This document shows, in pieces, positions 55,706 to 64,000 of a DNA stretch of 64,000 nucleotides. The notes under the pieces are model-generated. The model worked only from the letters and a program-made list of their open reading frames with translations. It was not told the origin of the DNA and did no database searches. Both the position numbers and the translations under genes were made by a program. Numbering within the stretch: the first letter of the stretch is position 1; every line of letters begins with the position of its first letter. Origin of the DNA: Acetobacter oeni (GTDB lineage Bacteria > Pseudomonadota > Alphaproteobacteria > Acetobacterales > Acetobacteraceae); assembly GCF_011516825.1 (NCBI RefSeq), contig NZ_WOTA01000004.1, forward strand, positions 1 through 64,000, written 5' to 3'.

Positions 55706-56293
55706 TTACAGGTCGTCCCGCTCCGCCACCTCCAGAAAACCCTCGATATCCGAACTCATCAGTCCCGGCAGCCGCTCGCGCAATACATCCTCCGCCCAGT
55801 CCCACCACGCCACCGCCAGCAGCCGCGCAATAACCTCCGGGCTGAACCGATGCCGGATCACCCGTGCCGGATTACCCCCCACAATCGCATAAGGTTCCAC
55901 CACGCCCCGAACCAGCGCCCCCGCCGCAATAATCGCTCCGTCGCCAATCCGCGCGCCGGACAGGATCGTGCAGTTCGCCCCGAACCACACATCGTTGCCC
56001 ACCACAATATCGCCGTTCGTCGCGTGATCGTCTTCACCCGCCTCAGCCTCCGGCCAGAAATGCGAGAGCGTTTTGAACGGATATGTCGTCACCATATCCA
56101 TCCGGTGATTCCCCAGGATCATCGTTACATTCGGCCCGATCGAACAAAACCGTCCGATCTCCAGCCCGGCATACTCTGCCTCGAAAACAACCGGCTTTCC
56201 ATAAGTATGATCGCCAATCTTCCAGCCCCGGTCAGCAATCATCCACGACAGCGCATGCCGGGTCAGCAGGGAAAAAGAGTTCGTGCCGAACAT
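55706..56293 (-). CDS. CatB-related hexapeptide O-acetyltransferase
   Basis: A 195-residue left-handed beta-helix protein: LEIGRFCSIGPNVTMILGNHRMDMVTTYPF is the CatB/Vat signature, and GDIVVGNDVWFGANCTILSGARIGDGAIIAAGALV the repeated hexapeptides. VGGNPARVI closes the coil. The family includes xenobiotic acetyltransferases (chloramphenicol CatB, streptogramin Vat) and sugar O-acetyltransferases. Drug resistance should not be inferred. ATG 56293 with GGAG at six bases is preferred over TTG 56308. Confidence 0.9.
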   Translation of the reverse strand: MFGTNSFSLLTRHALSWMIADRGWKIGDHTYGKPVVFEAEYAGLEIGRFCSIGPNVTMILGNHRMDMVTTYPFKTLSHFWPEAEAGEDDHATNGDIVVGNDVWFGANCTILSGARIGDGAIIAAGALVRGVVEPYAIVGGNPARVIRHRFSPEVIARLLAVAWWDWAEDVLRERLPGLMSSDIEGFLEVAERDDL

Positions 56294-56471
56294 GAGCGTC
56301 TCCGTCAAAAAGCTGTCATAGCATCTTCCCCGAAAATGACGCGTAAATCACACCCGCTTCACATCCGGTGAAAACCGCGACGCAAGACGGATGTCCCGGC
56401 CGCTCCCCGAGCCGCACGAAACAGCTTCAGCACATTGTCAGACCAGCATATCCGGCGCGCAGACCGCTATG

Positions 56472-57224
56472 TTACTGAATGTAGTCCGGCTGTTCGCGAT
56501 CGAGCTTACGACGCAGCGCCTGCCAGCACAGACGGCCCTGGTCGCCGCCGGTTTCAAACTGAGCGCGGGTTCGCAAAATTTCTTCTTCAGAAGGAAGATG
56601 AGCCGGCACACCGGTCGACTGCACGGCAATCTGGATACGACAGGCCTGTTCCATGTACCAAATGCGATAGAATGCCTCCGCAACAGTTCCGCCTGCCGCG
56701 AGCAGCCCGTGGTTTTGCAGAATTAATCCGTAATTATTGCCAAGATCACGAACAAGACGCTCCCGCTCGCTCAGATTGTCATCGGCCGCAATGCCTTCAT
56801 AGGCATGAAACCCGATGCGTCCGTAAAACTCCATGCTGATCTGGTTGAGCGGTAAAATCCCGCCTTCCTGTGCCGCAACAGCCATACCGGCAAGGGTATG
56901 AGTGTGCATCACGCAGGCAGCGTCCGGCCGTGCCCGGTGAATGGCGGAATGGATCACAAAGCCCGCCGGATTGACCGGCCAGCTTGTCTCCTGTTTCGGA
57001 TGACCTTCCGCATCGACCAGAACAAGGGAGCTGGCCGTAATTTCCTCGAACAGCAGACCGTAAGGATTGACGAGAAAACTGTGGCCTTCTCCCGGCACCC
57101 GAACGGAAAGATGAGTATAGACGAGGTCCGTCATGCCAAAGAGCGCAACGAGACGATAGGCCGCCGCAAGATCTTCGCGCAGGGACTGCTCATCCTGACC
57201 GTCATAGGGATAATCGGGACTCAT
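56472..57224 (-). CDS. Class II aldolase/adducin family protein
   Basis: A 250-residue metal-dependent protein. [28 protein letters not shown] opens the domain and [15 protein letters not shown] gives the HxH zinc ligands, with the third His in [15 protein letters not shown]. This matches bacterial relatives of L-fuculose-P and ribulose-P aldolases, but the phosphate-binding pocket is not clear, so substrate is unknown. It is the last gene of the right-hand cluster and its ATG overlaps the oxygenase stop (ATGA). It may split a product formed by the oxygenase and isomerase-like enzyme upstream, an inference. Confidence 0.9.
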   Translation of the reverse strand: MSPDYPYDGQDEQSLREDLAAAYRLVALFGMTDLVYTHLSVRVPGEGHSFLVNPYGLLFEEITASSLVLVDAEGHPKQETSWPVNPAGFVIHSAIHRARPDAACVMHTHTLAGMAVAAQEGGILPLNQISMEFYGRIGFHAYEGIAADDNLSERERLVRDLGNNYGLILQNHGLLAAGGTVAEAFYRIWYMEQACRIQIAVQSTGVPAHLPSEEEILRTRAQFETGGDQGRLCWQALRRKLDREQPDYIQ

Positions 57225-58273
57225 GAATGCGGCGCCTTTCGTCTGAAATGCCCGAAGGTTGCCGTACCACGGGCACCGGAAGGGAGAGAAAGCTCGCCCG
57301 ATTCCACTTTCTGCACAAGGTACTGGTAAGTTTGCAGAGCCTGCGACCACATATGGTCACCAATCCGGATCGTTTCATAGTCCTGACCGCCTTTGTCAAA
57401 GACGGCAAGCGGGCGGATCTGCGTATTATAATCGCAGGCATAAAACAGCGGGAATGAATAACGCTCTTCCCTGACACTACGGACACGATGCGCCGTGGCG
57501 ACAAAGGTGCCGGCCGTCATGACCTCAAGCATATCCCCGATATTGACGACGAACGCACCCGGCAGAGGTGGCGCATCGATCCAGTCGCCGTTTCCGTTCA
57601 TGACTTCAAGACCCGGCTGATCCGCGAGCAGAATAGTAAAACATTCATAATCGGTATGCGCGCCAATGCCTGGCGCATCCCGCACATCTTCGTCGAACGG
57701 GTAGTGAATCATCCGCAGCTTGGAAGGCGGAAATTGCGCCATATCGTCGAACGCATTTTCCGGCAGACCGAGCGCCAGGGCAAAGCCCTGAAAAAGCAGG
57801 CGTCCCAGTGAAAACACCGCCTGATAATAAGCCTCCGCCCGGTTCCGGAACTGCGGAATGTCCGGCCAGTTATTCGGGCCAAGCAGCGGCGTCCCGGCCT
57901 GCACGAGCGGATTGTCGGCCGGGACCTCAAATCCTATATCAAACGCCTCTTTATGATCGGGACGGCTCTTATTGTAGACTTCTTCGCCTTCCGGAACGAA
58001 ACCCTTATGGGTTGCAGACGTGCCGATGTAATAGTCCATCTTCTGTTCGAACGGCATGGCGAAGAAGTCTTTTGCCGCTTCCCTGACGCCGTCGATCAGG
58101 TTCTGTGGAACGCGATGTCCTGAAATATAGAGAAACCCGACATCCCGGGCCGCTTCACCGAGTTTTTCAGCAACGGCCTGCCTGGCGGCCAGATCCGACG
58201 AATAAAGTCCGGAGATATCGACGACCGGTATCGCCGTGAATGTTTCGGCGGGCGTCTGTGTTTCTGTTGTCAT
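57221..58273 (-). CDS. 2-Oxoglutarate/Fe(II) oxygenase, isopenicillin N synthase family
   Basis: A 350-residue non-haem iron oxygenase. [13 protein letters not shown] is the N-terminal DIOX domain; the facial triad is AHTDYE (His-x-Asp) plus the distal His in ATAHRV, and the 2OG-binding pair is seen as RYSFPLF (RxS). [26 protein letters not shown] is typical of the bacterial branch near yeast/plant homologues. Such enzymes hydroxylate, desaturate or cleave small molecules with O2. Start ATG 58273, one base after the isomerase stop; stop overlaps the aldolase start. Confidence 0.92.
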   Translation of the reverse strand: MTTETQTPAETFTAIPVVDISGLYSSDLAARQAVAEKLGEAARDVGFLYISGHRVPQNLIDGVREAAKDFFAMPFEQKMDYYIGTSATHKGFVPEGEEVYNKSRPDHKEAFDIGFEVPADNPLVQAGTPLLGPNNWPDIPQFRNRAEAYYQAVFSLGRLLFQGFALALGLPENAFDDMAQFPPSKLRMIHYPFDEDVRDAPGIGAHTDYECFTILLADQPGLEVMNGNGDWIDAPPLPGAFVVNIGDMLEVMTAGTFVATAHRVRSVREERYSFPLFYACDYNTQIRPLAVFDKGGQDYETIRIGDHMWSQALQTYQYLVQKVESGELSLPSGARGTATFGHFRRKAPHS

Positions 58274-58274
58274 G

Positions 58275-59144
58275 TCAGATACCTTCTGAGGTCGAAATCA
58301 CGGCGCGTTGCTGCCAGGATGCGAAATGCCGCCGCTCATTATGACCGATCCATTGATTCAGCTCCCACAGATCGGCGACGGGCGCGTTTGTGAAGGGCAG
58401 GGTGTGGAGATAACCGTCCGGACCGCATTCGGGCGTGAGAGTTGTCACCTCGTAACCGCGAGTGCGTTGTGAAGCCCAGACTTTCTCCCAGAACTGCTGA
58501 TGAAACAGCAGAGCATTCCGATACTCCGGCGCCGCGGGATGAGGTACCTGAGGTCCCTGGTCATAACCGATCCGGGCCTGGATATGATGAACACGCTCGA
58601 TAAAGGCGCTGAAATCATCCAGCGGATCATCGGGGAGACGTTCACAGGTCACAACCCAGTGGCTGATATCCGTCGTAAATACGGCATCAGGGCACTGGCG
58701 AATAACGTCGAGCGTAATCCAGGGCGATGAAAGGATGCGCGACCGGTGCGTTTCAAAACTGCAAAGCAACCCGAAACGCCCGGACAACGTCTGCGCCTGA
58801 TTGATGAAATCAGCCTGCTGAACGGTGCTCCAGCGATCATTGCCTCCCAGAACATTGACGAAGCGCGGCTCCATCACGGCTGCCCGTTGCAGGGCAGTTT
58901 CAAGATCGTTCAGATGGTCTGCAACACTCGCCGCCTGCCTGGGGATAACGCCACCACCTGTCATGGCGATCGCAATAAAAGGTAGATTTTCACGACGCAG
59001 AACCGCCACTTTGTTCTGTGCTTCGGCCACGGTTTCCGGAATCCGCGCCTCGATTCCGTCAAAAGCAGCAGCGCGGATGTCGGGAACAATATCCTCCCAC
59101 GGACGCTGATCTCCCCACAATGTTTTAAAAACACTAAGACGCAT
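58275..59144 (-). CDS. Sugar phosphate isomerase/epimerase-like TIM barrel protein
   Basis: A 289-residue AP endonuclease 2-like barrel. [34 protein letters not shown] and [10 protein letters not shown] hold the acidic and His residues that usually bind the metal in this family. LYLHTLPF near the C-terminus is its last conserved region. Relatives isomerise or epimerise sugars, hydroxypyruvate or inosose. ATG 59144 is chosen since the upstream extension is antisense to the receptor gene; the gap to the receptor stop is 17 bases. It lies one base from the oxygenase start, so the two are co-expressed. Confidence 0.85.
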   Translation of the reverse strand: MRLSVFKTLWGDQRPWEDIVPDIRAAAFDGIEARIPETVAEAQNKVAVLRRENLPFIAIAMTGGGVIPRQAASVADHLNDLETALQRAAVMEPRFVNVLGGNDRWSTVQQADFINQAQTLSGRFGLLCSFETHRSRILSSPWITLDVIRQCPDAVFTTDISHWVVTCERLPDDPLDDFSAFIERVHHIQARIGYDQGPQVPHPAAPEYRNALLFHQQFWEKVWASQRTRGYEVTTLTPECGPDGYLHTLPFTNAPVADLWELNQWIGHNERRHFASWQQRAVISTSEGI

Positions 59145-59161
59145 CAGGTCTGTTTCCCGGA

Positions 59162-61489
59162 TCAGAAATTGTAGCGCAGATCGCAGCCCACCCAGCGCGG
59201 TGTCTGGAGGTATTGCACCCGGCTGTTGTCGCTCCCGGTAAAAGAATAGGTGTCGCTGTGCTCGTTGAGCATGTTGTCGACATAAACGGCAGCTGTCCAT
59301 TTTCCGGTTTTCGGGCCGACCTCCATTCGCAGCCCCATGGAACTGACCTTGCCTGTTTTCCCGTTCGGGTCTCCCAGAGCGACCAGCATGTTATCTTTCC
59401 ACGTGTAACTCGCCTGCAATGCAACGCTGTAATCACGGCTGACATCGATGTTGTAGCGTGCGTAAGCGCTCCATGAGAAACGGGGCGCGAAGGGCAGGGC
59501 GGAATGACGATCGACAGTGCCAAGGATCGGCAGACCACCAATCGAAGAGACAGGTGATATGGTCTGTGCATCCAGATAGGCGAACGATCCGTGAACATCG
59601 AGATTTTGGATCAGGTTATGCAATGTACCAGACAGTTCGCCGCCACGGGTCCGGGCGCGGGGGATCGACCCAAGACTAAGTGACGTAATGCCCGCTGGCA
59701 TTTCTGCCACAAACAGCGTCTGGCGATTATGATATTCGTAGTCGAACAGAGCGCCTTCAAGCTGAAGTTTATTGTGAAACAGGCTTGTTTTCGCACCGAC
59801 TTCATAAGCAATCAGATTTTCTGGACGAACATAATCGAGTGCCTGAGGCGCCGTCACCGGAGCAGCGAAATAAGCTCCCGCCTTATAACCGTTTGAGATC
59901 GTGCCATACACAATCGTCCCGGGGGCAATTGTGTAACGCAGTCCCACGCGTCCCGTATAACGCTCATAAGTATGGTTCTGATTGACGTACGACAGAGAGC
60001 TGCCGGCAGTACCGGTCACAGCCCCTGAATCATCCCGGGTGCCACCGTTAAACCCACGCTCGTCATATGACAGACGGCCGGAGGCAATAAAATCCAGCCC
60101 TTTGACGATGTTGGTTACCGTATTGATATACAGGCCGGTCGAGAGATTCTGCTGGACGAAGTGATCCGTCAGATTGGCATTGGGCGCTCCGAGAATGAAA
60201 CTGCGAAAACTCGTGTAAGCACCGTTGATCTTGTCGTAAGATTCATAAACACCGACGGTAAGATGCAGACGTTTCGCAAGGTTCATGCGGAGATGCATGT
60301 CATGGGACTGGACGATATAAGTGTCGTTCCAGTGATAATCGCCGACATGCACGGACTCACCGTCATAATTGTCGTAATCGTCACGACGATAGAAATCGAT
60401 GCCAGTCGCCGACGTAAAGGTTCCGAAACTGAGGTCGCGTGTATAGTTGACCCCGACCCCGCCGCCGTTCTCCTTGCGACGCGCCTGATTATCACCCACG
60501 TTCACGGCATTGTATTTCGCGTTTGACCCGACCCCGATAGTGCGGTCGGGAAGACCGTTTACGGAATCGCCATTCGTGTCCTGCGGCGACATCGGCGTCC
60601 CGCGATCACGCGTATAATGCAGGTTCAGCATGACCGACGATTTGTCGTCGATCACGAACTGGGTGAGGTTACGCAGCGACAGAATATCCTGAGAGCCGTA
60701 AAGCTTTCCCGTATGAATGTCGTGCTGCCAGCCGTCACCCTTGATGTAACTGAAGGCGAACCTGTTATAAATATGGTCCGAGACCGGTGTATTGACGGCA
60801 CCACGAGCCGTATTGGTGTTGTAACTGCTGTAGCCCCAGTTCAGATAGCCACCGAAATGATCGGCCGGTTTGACGGACTCGATATTCATCGTGCCGCCGG
60901 TTGTGCTGCGACCATACTCAAAACCCTGCGGACCTTTTTCAACGCTCACGGTCTGCACATCGAACATCTGCCCGTTGTAGAAAACCGGGTAGGGCGCAAA
61001 AACCCCGTCCATATAAATGCCGATACCACCCATATTCGTGCCGATGTAATCGTCCAGCCCGATGCCGCGTATGGAAAAAATCGGCGTGCTGCCCGATGTT
61101 GCATTAACAGCCGTCACGCCGGGAATGAAGGCCGCGATTTCTTTCGGGCTGACGATATGGAGCTGCTGTAATTCACGTCCGCTCAGGGTGTTGACCGTGT
61201 TCGCCATACTCCCGAAGCGGCGACTTCGCGCACTGGTCACGGTAATGGCTTCCAGAGCCGGAGGCGCTTTCGGACGTGCGTGCGGTCTGACAGATGCCTT
61301 TCCGGTTCTCGCGGTAAGCGGGGCGCTCTGTATCTTTTTTCCGTACACCGTGGCGGCATGGGCCGTCACGTTACCGGTGCCCGCCAGAAGGAGCGCCGTC
61401 AGCAGAACCGGACGATTCCGGGTTAGCGAAGCAGGGCGGAAAAAACCGATACGACTGGTCATGCTGGGAGCTCGCTTCGTTGCTGTCAT
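59162..61489 (-). CDS. TonB-dependent outer-membrane receptor
   Basis: A 775-residue receptor. A long leader with a hydrophobic core (LLTALLLAGTGNVTAHA) precedes a Pro/Lys-rich linker and the TonB box-like EAITVTSAR near residue 80. The plug is FIPGVTAVNATSGSTPIFSIRGIGLDDYIGTNMGG.. with VSVEKGPQGFEYGRSTTGGTMNIES, and a 22-strand barrel ends in the C-terminal RYNF with terminal Phe. It belongs to the FecA/iron-complex-like and carbohydrate-receptor class; no siderophore gene is near. ATG 61462 is an alternative start. It precedes the enzyme genes and follows the ABC genes by 92 bases. Confidence 0.93.
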   Translation of the reverse strand: MTATKRAPSMTSRIGFFRPASLTRNRPVLLTALLLAGTGNVTAHAATVYGKKIQSAPLTARTGKASVRPHARPKAPPALEAITVTSARSRRFGSMANTVNTLSGRELQQLHIVSPKEIAAFIPGVTAVNATSGSTPIFSIRGIGLDDYIGTNMGGIGIYMDGVFAPYPVFYNGQMFDVQTVSVEKGPQGFEYGRSTTGGTMNIESVKPADHFGGYLNWGYSSYNTNTARGAVNTPVSDHIYNRFAFSYIKGDGWQHDIHTGKLYGSQDILSLRNLTQFVIDDKSSVMLNLHYTRDRGTPMSPQDTNGDSVNGLPDRTIGVGSNAKYNAVNVGDNQARRKENGGGVGVNYTRDLSFGTFTSATGIDFYRRDDYDNYDGESVHVGDYHWNDTYIVQSHDMHLRMNLAKRLHLTVGVYESYDKINGAYTSFRSFILGAPNANLTDHFVQQNLSTGLYINTVTNIVKGLDFIASGRLSYDERGFNGGTRDDSGAVTGTAGSSLSYVNQNHTYERYTGRVGLRYTIAPGTIVYGTISNGYKAGAYFAAPVTAPQALDYVRPENLIAYEVGAKTSLFHNKLQLEGALFDYEYHNRQTLFVAEMPAGITSLSLGSIPRARTRGGELSGTLHNLIQNLDVHGSFAYLDAQTISPVSSIGGLPILGTVDRHSALPFAPRFSWSAYARYNIDVSRDYSVALQASYTWKDNMLVALGDPNGKTGKVSSMGLRMEVGPKTGKWTAAVYVDNMLNEHSDTYSFTGSDNSRVQYLQTPRWVGCDLRYNF

Positions 61490-61499
61490 TTCTATTCAA

Positions 61500-61524
61500 G
61501 AATGAAACGGCTCCGGTTTCGTTC
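61500..61524. promoter_or_regulatory. Inverted repeat just upstream of the TonB receptor gene
   Basis: GAATGAAAC (61500-61508) and GTTTCGTTC (61516-61524) form a 9-bp inverted repeat with one mismatch and a 7-base spacer, 11 bases from the receptor ATG. A shorter hairpin (CAAAG/CTTTG at 61534-61547) lies beside it. They may form an operator or leader structure controlling receptor expression separately from the ABC genes. Confidence 0.45.
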
Positions 61525-61581
61525 GTAAGATGCCAAAGCTTACTTTGATAAAACTTTATATATCGATCAGCAGCCTTCCGC

Positions 61582-62340
61582 TCAGTACCGGATCATGCGG
61601 TCGAGAAAGTTTCGCGCACGGTCGGTTTTCGGGGACGTGAAGAAATCTTCGGGCGGAGCCACTTCAAGAATGGCGCCCCGGTCCATGAAGACAATCCGGT
61701 CCGCTATCCGTCGCGCAAACCCCATCTCATGTGTGACACAGACGGTAGTGATCTCCTGGGCTGCCAGATCGTCCATGATGCTGACAATGCCTGAAATTGC
61801 TTCAGGATCGAGCGCCGCCGTCGGTTCATCGAACAGAATAATTTCCGGATTCATGCAGAGAGCGCGCGCGATGGCGACACGCTGCTGTTGTCCTCCCGAA
61901 AGCTGGATCGGATATTTGTCAGCCTGTTCCGCAATGCCCACCTGCTCAAGATAACGCCGTGCGGCAGCGTCCGCTGCTTCACGTGCGGTGCCGCGCACAA
62001 GACGCGGCGCAAGTGTGCAGTTATCCACCGCACTGAGATGCGGAAACAGGTTGTAATTCTGAAACACCATTCCGACTGTTCCTCGCAGTTCAGTCAGATC
62101 GGTCTTTCCGTCGATGATTTTTCCGTCGATCATCAGCACGCCACTGTCATGTGGCTCAATACGGTTGAGGCAGCGGATCAGCGTCGATTTTCCTGAACCT
62201 GACGGCCCCAGAACAACAATTTTCTCACCTCTGGCGATATCGAGGCTGATACGGTCGAGTGCCAGAAAATCTTTGTAGAATTTGCTGAGATTCCGAATGG
62301 AGATCCTTGAGGCGGGATCGGGCAGGAGACTATGCGACAT
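61582..62340 (-). CDS. Polar amino acid-type ABC transporter ATPase
   Basis: A 252-residue ATPase. Walker A is [23 protein letters not shown], the signature [16 protein letters not shown], Walker [15 protein letters not shown] and the switch His is in VTHEM. All match the GlnQ/HisP/ArtP group. ATG 62340 overlaps the last 11 bases of the fused permease gene, so the two subunits are coupled. It powers import of the ligand captured by the fused protein. Confidence 0.93.
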   Translation of the reverse strand: MSHSLLPDPASRISIRNLSKFYKDFLALDRISLDIARGEKIVVLGPSGSGKSTLIRCLNRIEPHDSGVLMIDGKIIDGKTDLTELRGTVGMVFQNYNLFPHLSAVDNCTLAPRLVRGTAREAADAAARRYLEQVGIAEQADKYPIQLSGGQQQRVAIARALCMNPEIILFDEPTAALDPEAISGIVSIMDDLAAQEITTVCVTHEMGFARRIADRIVFMDRGAILEVAPPEDFFTSPKTDRARNFLDRMIRY

Positions 62341-63883
62341 TGGCGGAGGCCTTGTTGCGATCGGCCCAGGCAAAACGGCGTTCAATCCGTTTTTGCAGAT
62401 AAAGGAAGAAAAACACCATCGCGAGATAATAGATCAGCGCGGCAGAGTAATATTCGGTGAACTCGAATGTCCGGGCAACCTGGATCTGAGTGACGGCAAG
62501 AAGCTCCTGCAACGAAATGACGGAGGCCAGGGATGTTGTTTTCAGAAGACTGATGAACTCATTGATCGTCGGTGGCAGCGCGATACGCAGAGCCTGCGGG
62601 AAAATGACATGTCGATAGACCTGCGCAGATTTCATACCAAGCGCATCGGCGGCCAGGCGTTGACCCGGGTCTACGGCCCGCAGCGCGGCGCGGTTGATTT
62701 CCACCTGATAGGCGGATTCGTTGATGGAGAGCGAGAGCCAGGTCGCGAGAAAGGGCGTAAACCAGTGCTCGCGGAAGAAAGGCAGGAATTGCGGCAGGGC
62801 ATTCCAGATGAAAAGAAGCTGAAGAAGCGTTGGCGCGCCGCGAAAAACAGCAACATACGCCGAGAGTATAAATTTCAGCGGCGAATCAGGCCCGTTGAGC
62901 CGCATGGCGATCGGGATCGAAATGACAATCGCCATCATATGCGAGAGCACCGCAATCGTCAGCGTAAGAGCAGCGCCTTTCAGGAAAGCCACGGACGTCA
63001 GCGCAGAGAAAAACGTCGCAAAATCGAAGCGGGCCGGTGCATTTTTTTCCGAGAAAACCTGCTCGTGCTCGCCTGAAACACCCCATTTCTTCTCAAGCCC
63101 GGCAATCTCGCCTCCCGATGTCAGATCGTCGATGGCTCGTTGCAGTTGCACCCTGTCTTCTGCGTTCTTACGAATATAAATCGCGAATTGTCGGTAATCC
63201 GGATAATCCGGCTTGAAAATGATGCTGACTTTTCCACCGAGCTGCTTCTGACGATAATACAGCTCAACGTCCTGACTGATAAAGGCATTTACCCGTCCGA
63301 TCAGAACCTGCTGAACGACCTGATCTTCGGTCGGGTATTGCTGCACGATAATCGGCGTGCGCCCTTCAGCCCTGAGCGTGTCATTCTCTTTTTCAATCCG
63401 TGCGGCATAACTTGTGCCGGACTGAGTCGCGATCGTCTTGCCTGACAGATCCGTCATCGCGGTAAGCTTCGGGGCGCCGGCGCGGGCGACGACAACCAGC
63501 GCTGAGTCCGCATACGGAACCGCATCGTAGTTCTTCTCGCGTCCGCTCTGGCGCAGAACACCGCTGATTACCATCCCGCACCGCCGGGCCGCGAGACTGG
63601 GAAACATACCCTCGAAATCCATGGTGTCAGGAACGAAGGTTGCATGCCAGCGGGCCGCCAGCAGGCGGGCAAGATCGATGTCCATGCCCGCCAGGGCAGT
63701 CGTGTCGCTGCCGTTGACGAATGTCATCGGTGGCAGAGTCGGATTGGTACACAGCGTCAGCTGACCGTCCTGAATAAACCCGGGCGTTTCATCGGCCCGG
63801 GCGGCGGGATGATGCAGGACCAGCCCGGTCAGCGTGAACAACAGACACAACAACACGGACAGGCCGCGTGACCCCGGACTCAT
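62330..63883 (-). CDS. Fused solute-binding protein/permease of a polar amino acid-type ABC importer
   Basis: A 517-residue fusion. Residues 1-30 are a signal/anchor segment; 35-270 form a type 3 solute-binding domain (LTLCTNPTLPPMTF, GMDIDLARLLAARW, GKTIATQSGTSYA); the rest is a HisM/GlnP-like permease (AALTLTIAVLSHMMAIVISIPIAM, with the conserved EAA loop NRAALRAVDPGQRLAADALGM). The linkage keeps the ligand-binding domain tethered on the periplasmic side, as in GlnP-type fusions of Firmicutes. Start ATG overlaps the upstream stop (TGATG). The ligand is unknown; despite the family name it need not be an amino acid. Confidence 0.92.
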   Translation of the reverse strand: MSPGSRGLSVLLCLLFTLTGLVLHHPAARADETPGFIQDGQLTLCTNPTLPPMTFVNGSDTTALAGMDIDLARLLAARWHATFVPDTMDFEGMFPSLAARRCGMVISGVLRQSGREKNYDAVPYADSALVVVARAGAPKLTAMTDLSGKTIATQSGTSYAARIEKENDTLRAEGRTPIIVQQYPTEDQVVQQVLIGRVNAFISQDVELYYRQKQLGGKVSIIFKPDYPDYRQFAIYIRKNAEDRVQLQRAIDDLTSGGEIAGLEKKWGVSGEHEQVFSEKNAPARFDFATFFSALTSVAFLKGAALTLTIAVLSHMMAIVISIPIAMRLNGPDSPLKFILSAYVAVFRGAPTLLQLLFIWNALPQFLPFFREHWFTPFLATWLSLSINESAYQVEINRAALRAVDPGQRLAADALGMKSAQVYRHVIFPQALRIALPPTINEFISLLKTTSLASVISLQELLAVTQIQVARTFEFTEYYSAALIYYLAMVFFFLYLQKRIERRFAWADRNKASANVA

Positions 63884-64000
63884 CAGCAGACCTCTTCGAG
63901 AATAGCGCGAAACGTCTCTGCCAGAAGGCCGTTTTCCGGGGTGGGACGCACAAGGAGATGGAATGTATTTGTCAGGTGCAGATCACTGAAATCGACATGA
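63883..64000 (-). CDS. C-terminal end of a probable LysR-type regulator (cut by window edge)
   Basis: The last 38 codons and a TGA are present. The peptide HVDFSDLHLTNTFHLLVR is followed by an amphipathic helix (ENGLLAETFRAILEEVC), resembling the end of a LysR effector-binding domain, but 38 residues are too few for certainty. The stop overlaps the start of the fused binding-protein/permease gene, so it belongs to the same transcript. If it is a regulator, it would be encoded as the first gene of the cluster it controls. Confidence 0.45.
   Translation of the reverse strand, partial: HVDFSDLHLTNTFHLLVRPTPENGLLAETFRAILEEVC

Noticed and set aside
55706-56293. Chloramphenicol resistance gene
   Set aside because: The hexapeptide signature is shared with many sugar acetyltransferases, and there is no mobile or resistance context.
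56472-59144. Tetronate (Otn) catabolic pathway
   Set aside because: A class II aldolase and a TIM-barrel protein occur in that pathway, but its kinase and dehydrogenase are absent and an Fe(II) oxygenase is present instead.

Overview
The window is chromosomal DNA of an acetic acid bacterium (Acetobacteraceae, Alphaproteobacteria); the genus cannot be fixed from sequence alone. Evidence: the runs cobT-cobS-DnaJ-BolA, purN/purM next to hdaA and ppk, prmC next to a DUF4167 gene, an NDUFS4-type complex I subunit, a DUF1217 protein, the DUF404/alpha-E pair, and a moderately GC-rich coding style that uses TTG and GTG starts. Almost everything is housekeeping or ordinary accessory gene content. I see no prophage, CRISPR array, plasmid genes or integrative element. 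The only mobile DNA is the 3' end of an IS5-like transposase at the left edge.

Layout. 1-6.1 kb: IS remnant, FkbM methyltransferase, ClC channel, two overlapping CDF metal exporters and cmk. 6.6-13.3 kb: MFS carrier, DUF2905 protein, purN, purM, hdaA and ppk. 13.6-14.5 kb: a decayed acyltransferase-3 gene. 14.6-19.7 kb: aldose epimerase-like protein, mltG, SYLF protein, a secreted unknown and a bile-acid-type symporter. 19.6-24.9 kb: FrnE-like thioredoxin-fold protein, alpha-E plus circularly permuted ATP-grasp pair, orphan DUF1217 protein and an alpha/beta hydrolase. 25-31.9 kb: PLP decarboxylase, cobT/cobS, DnaJ-like protein, bolA, LolA-like lipoprotein, tRNA-Arg(TCT), NDUFS4-type protein and tRNA-Pro(TGG). 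31.9-37.6 kb: murQ, gpt, MFS exporter, NUDIX protein, a Wzm/Wzt-type exporter pair and a secreted unknown. 37.7-43.5 kb: prmC, DUF4167 protein, an ene-reductase/ArsR divergon, rpsD and prfC. 43.7-49.5 kb: IclR regulator, DUF3108 protein, gph and glmU-glmS. 49.7-56.3 kb: YfdX, inositol-phosphatase-like protein, sucCD, a CPA1 antiporter and a hexapeptide acetyltransferase.

The most system-like part is the right end (56.4-64 kb). Seven genes lie head to tail on the minus strand: a probable LysR-type regulator (only its C-terminus is in the window), a fused solute-binding/permease protein, its ATPase, a TonB-dependent receptor, a TIM-barrel sugar isomerase-like enzyme, an isopenicillin-N-synthase-family 2-oxoglutarate/Fe(II) oxygenase and a class II aldolase. 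Most junctions overlap or nearly touch. Together they look like a scavenging pathway from outer membrane to cytoplasm for a small unknown substrate; this is the best candidate for an undescribed system.

Cell-wall precursor and recycling genes recur without being one cluster: glmS/glmU make UDP-GlcNAc, mltG cuts nascent glycan and murQ recycles MurNAc-6-P. Read-level regulatory structure includes palindromes in front of the ArsR and IclR genes, an inverted repeat in the AT-rich purM-purN spacer, a strong hairpin between rpsD and prfC, and hairpins between several convergent gene pairs.
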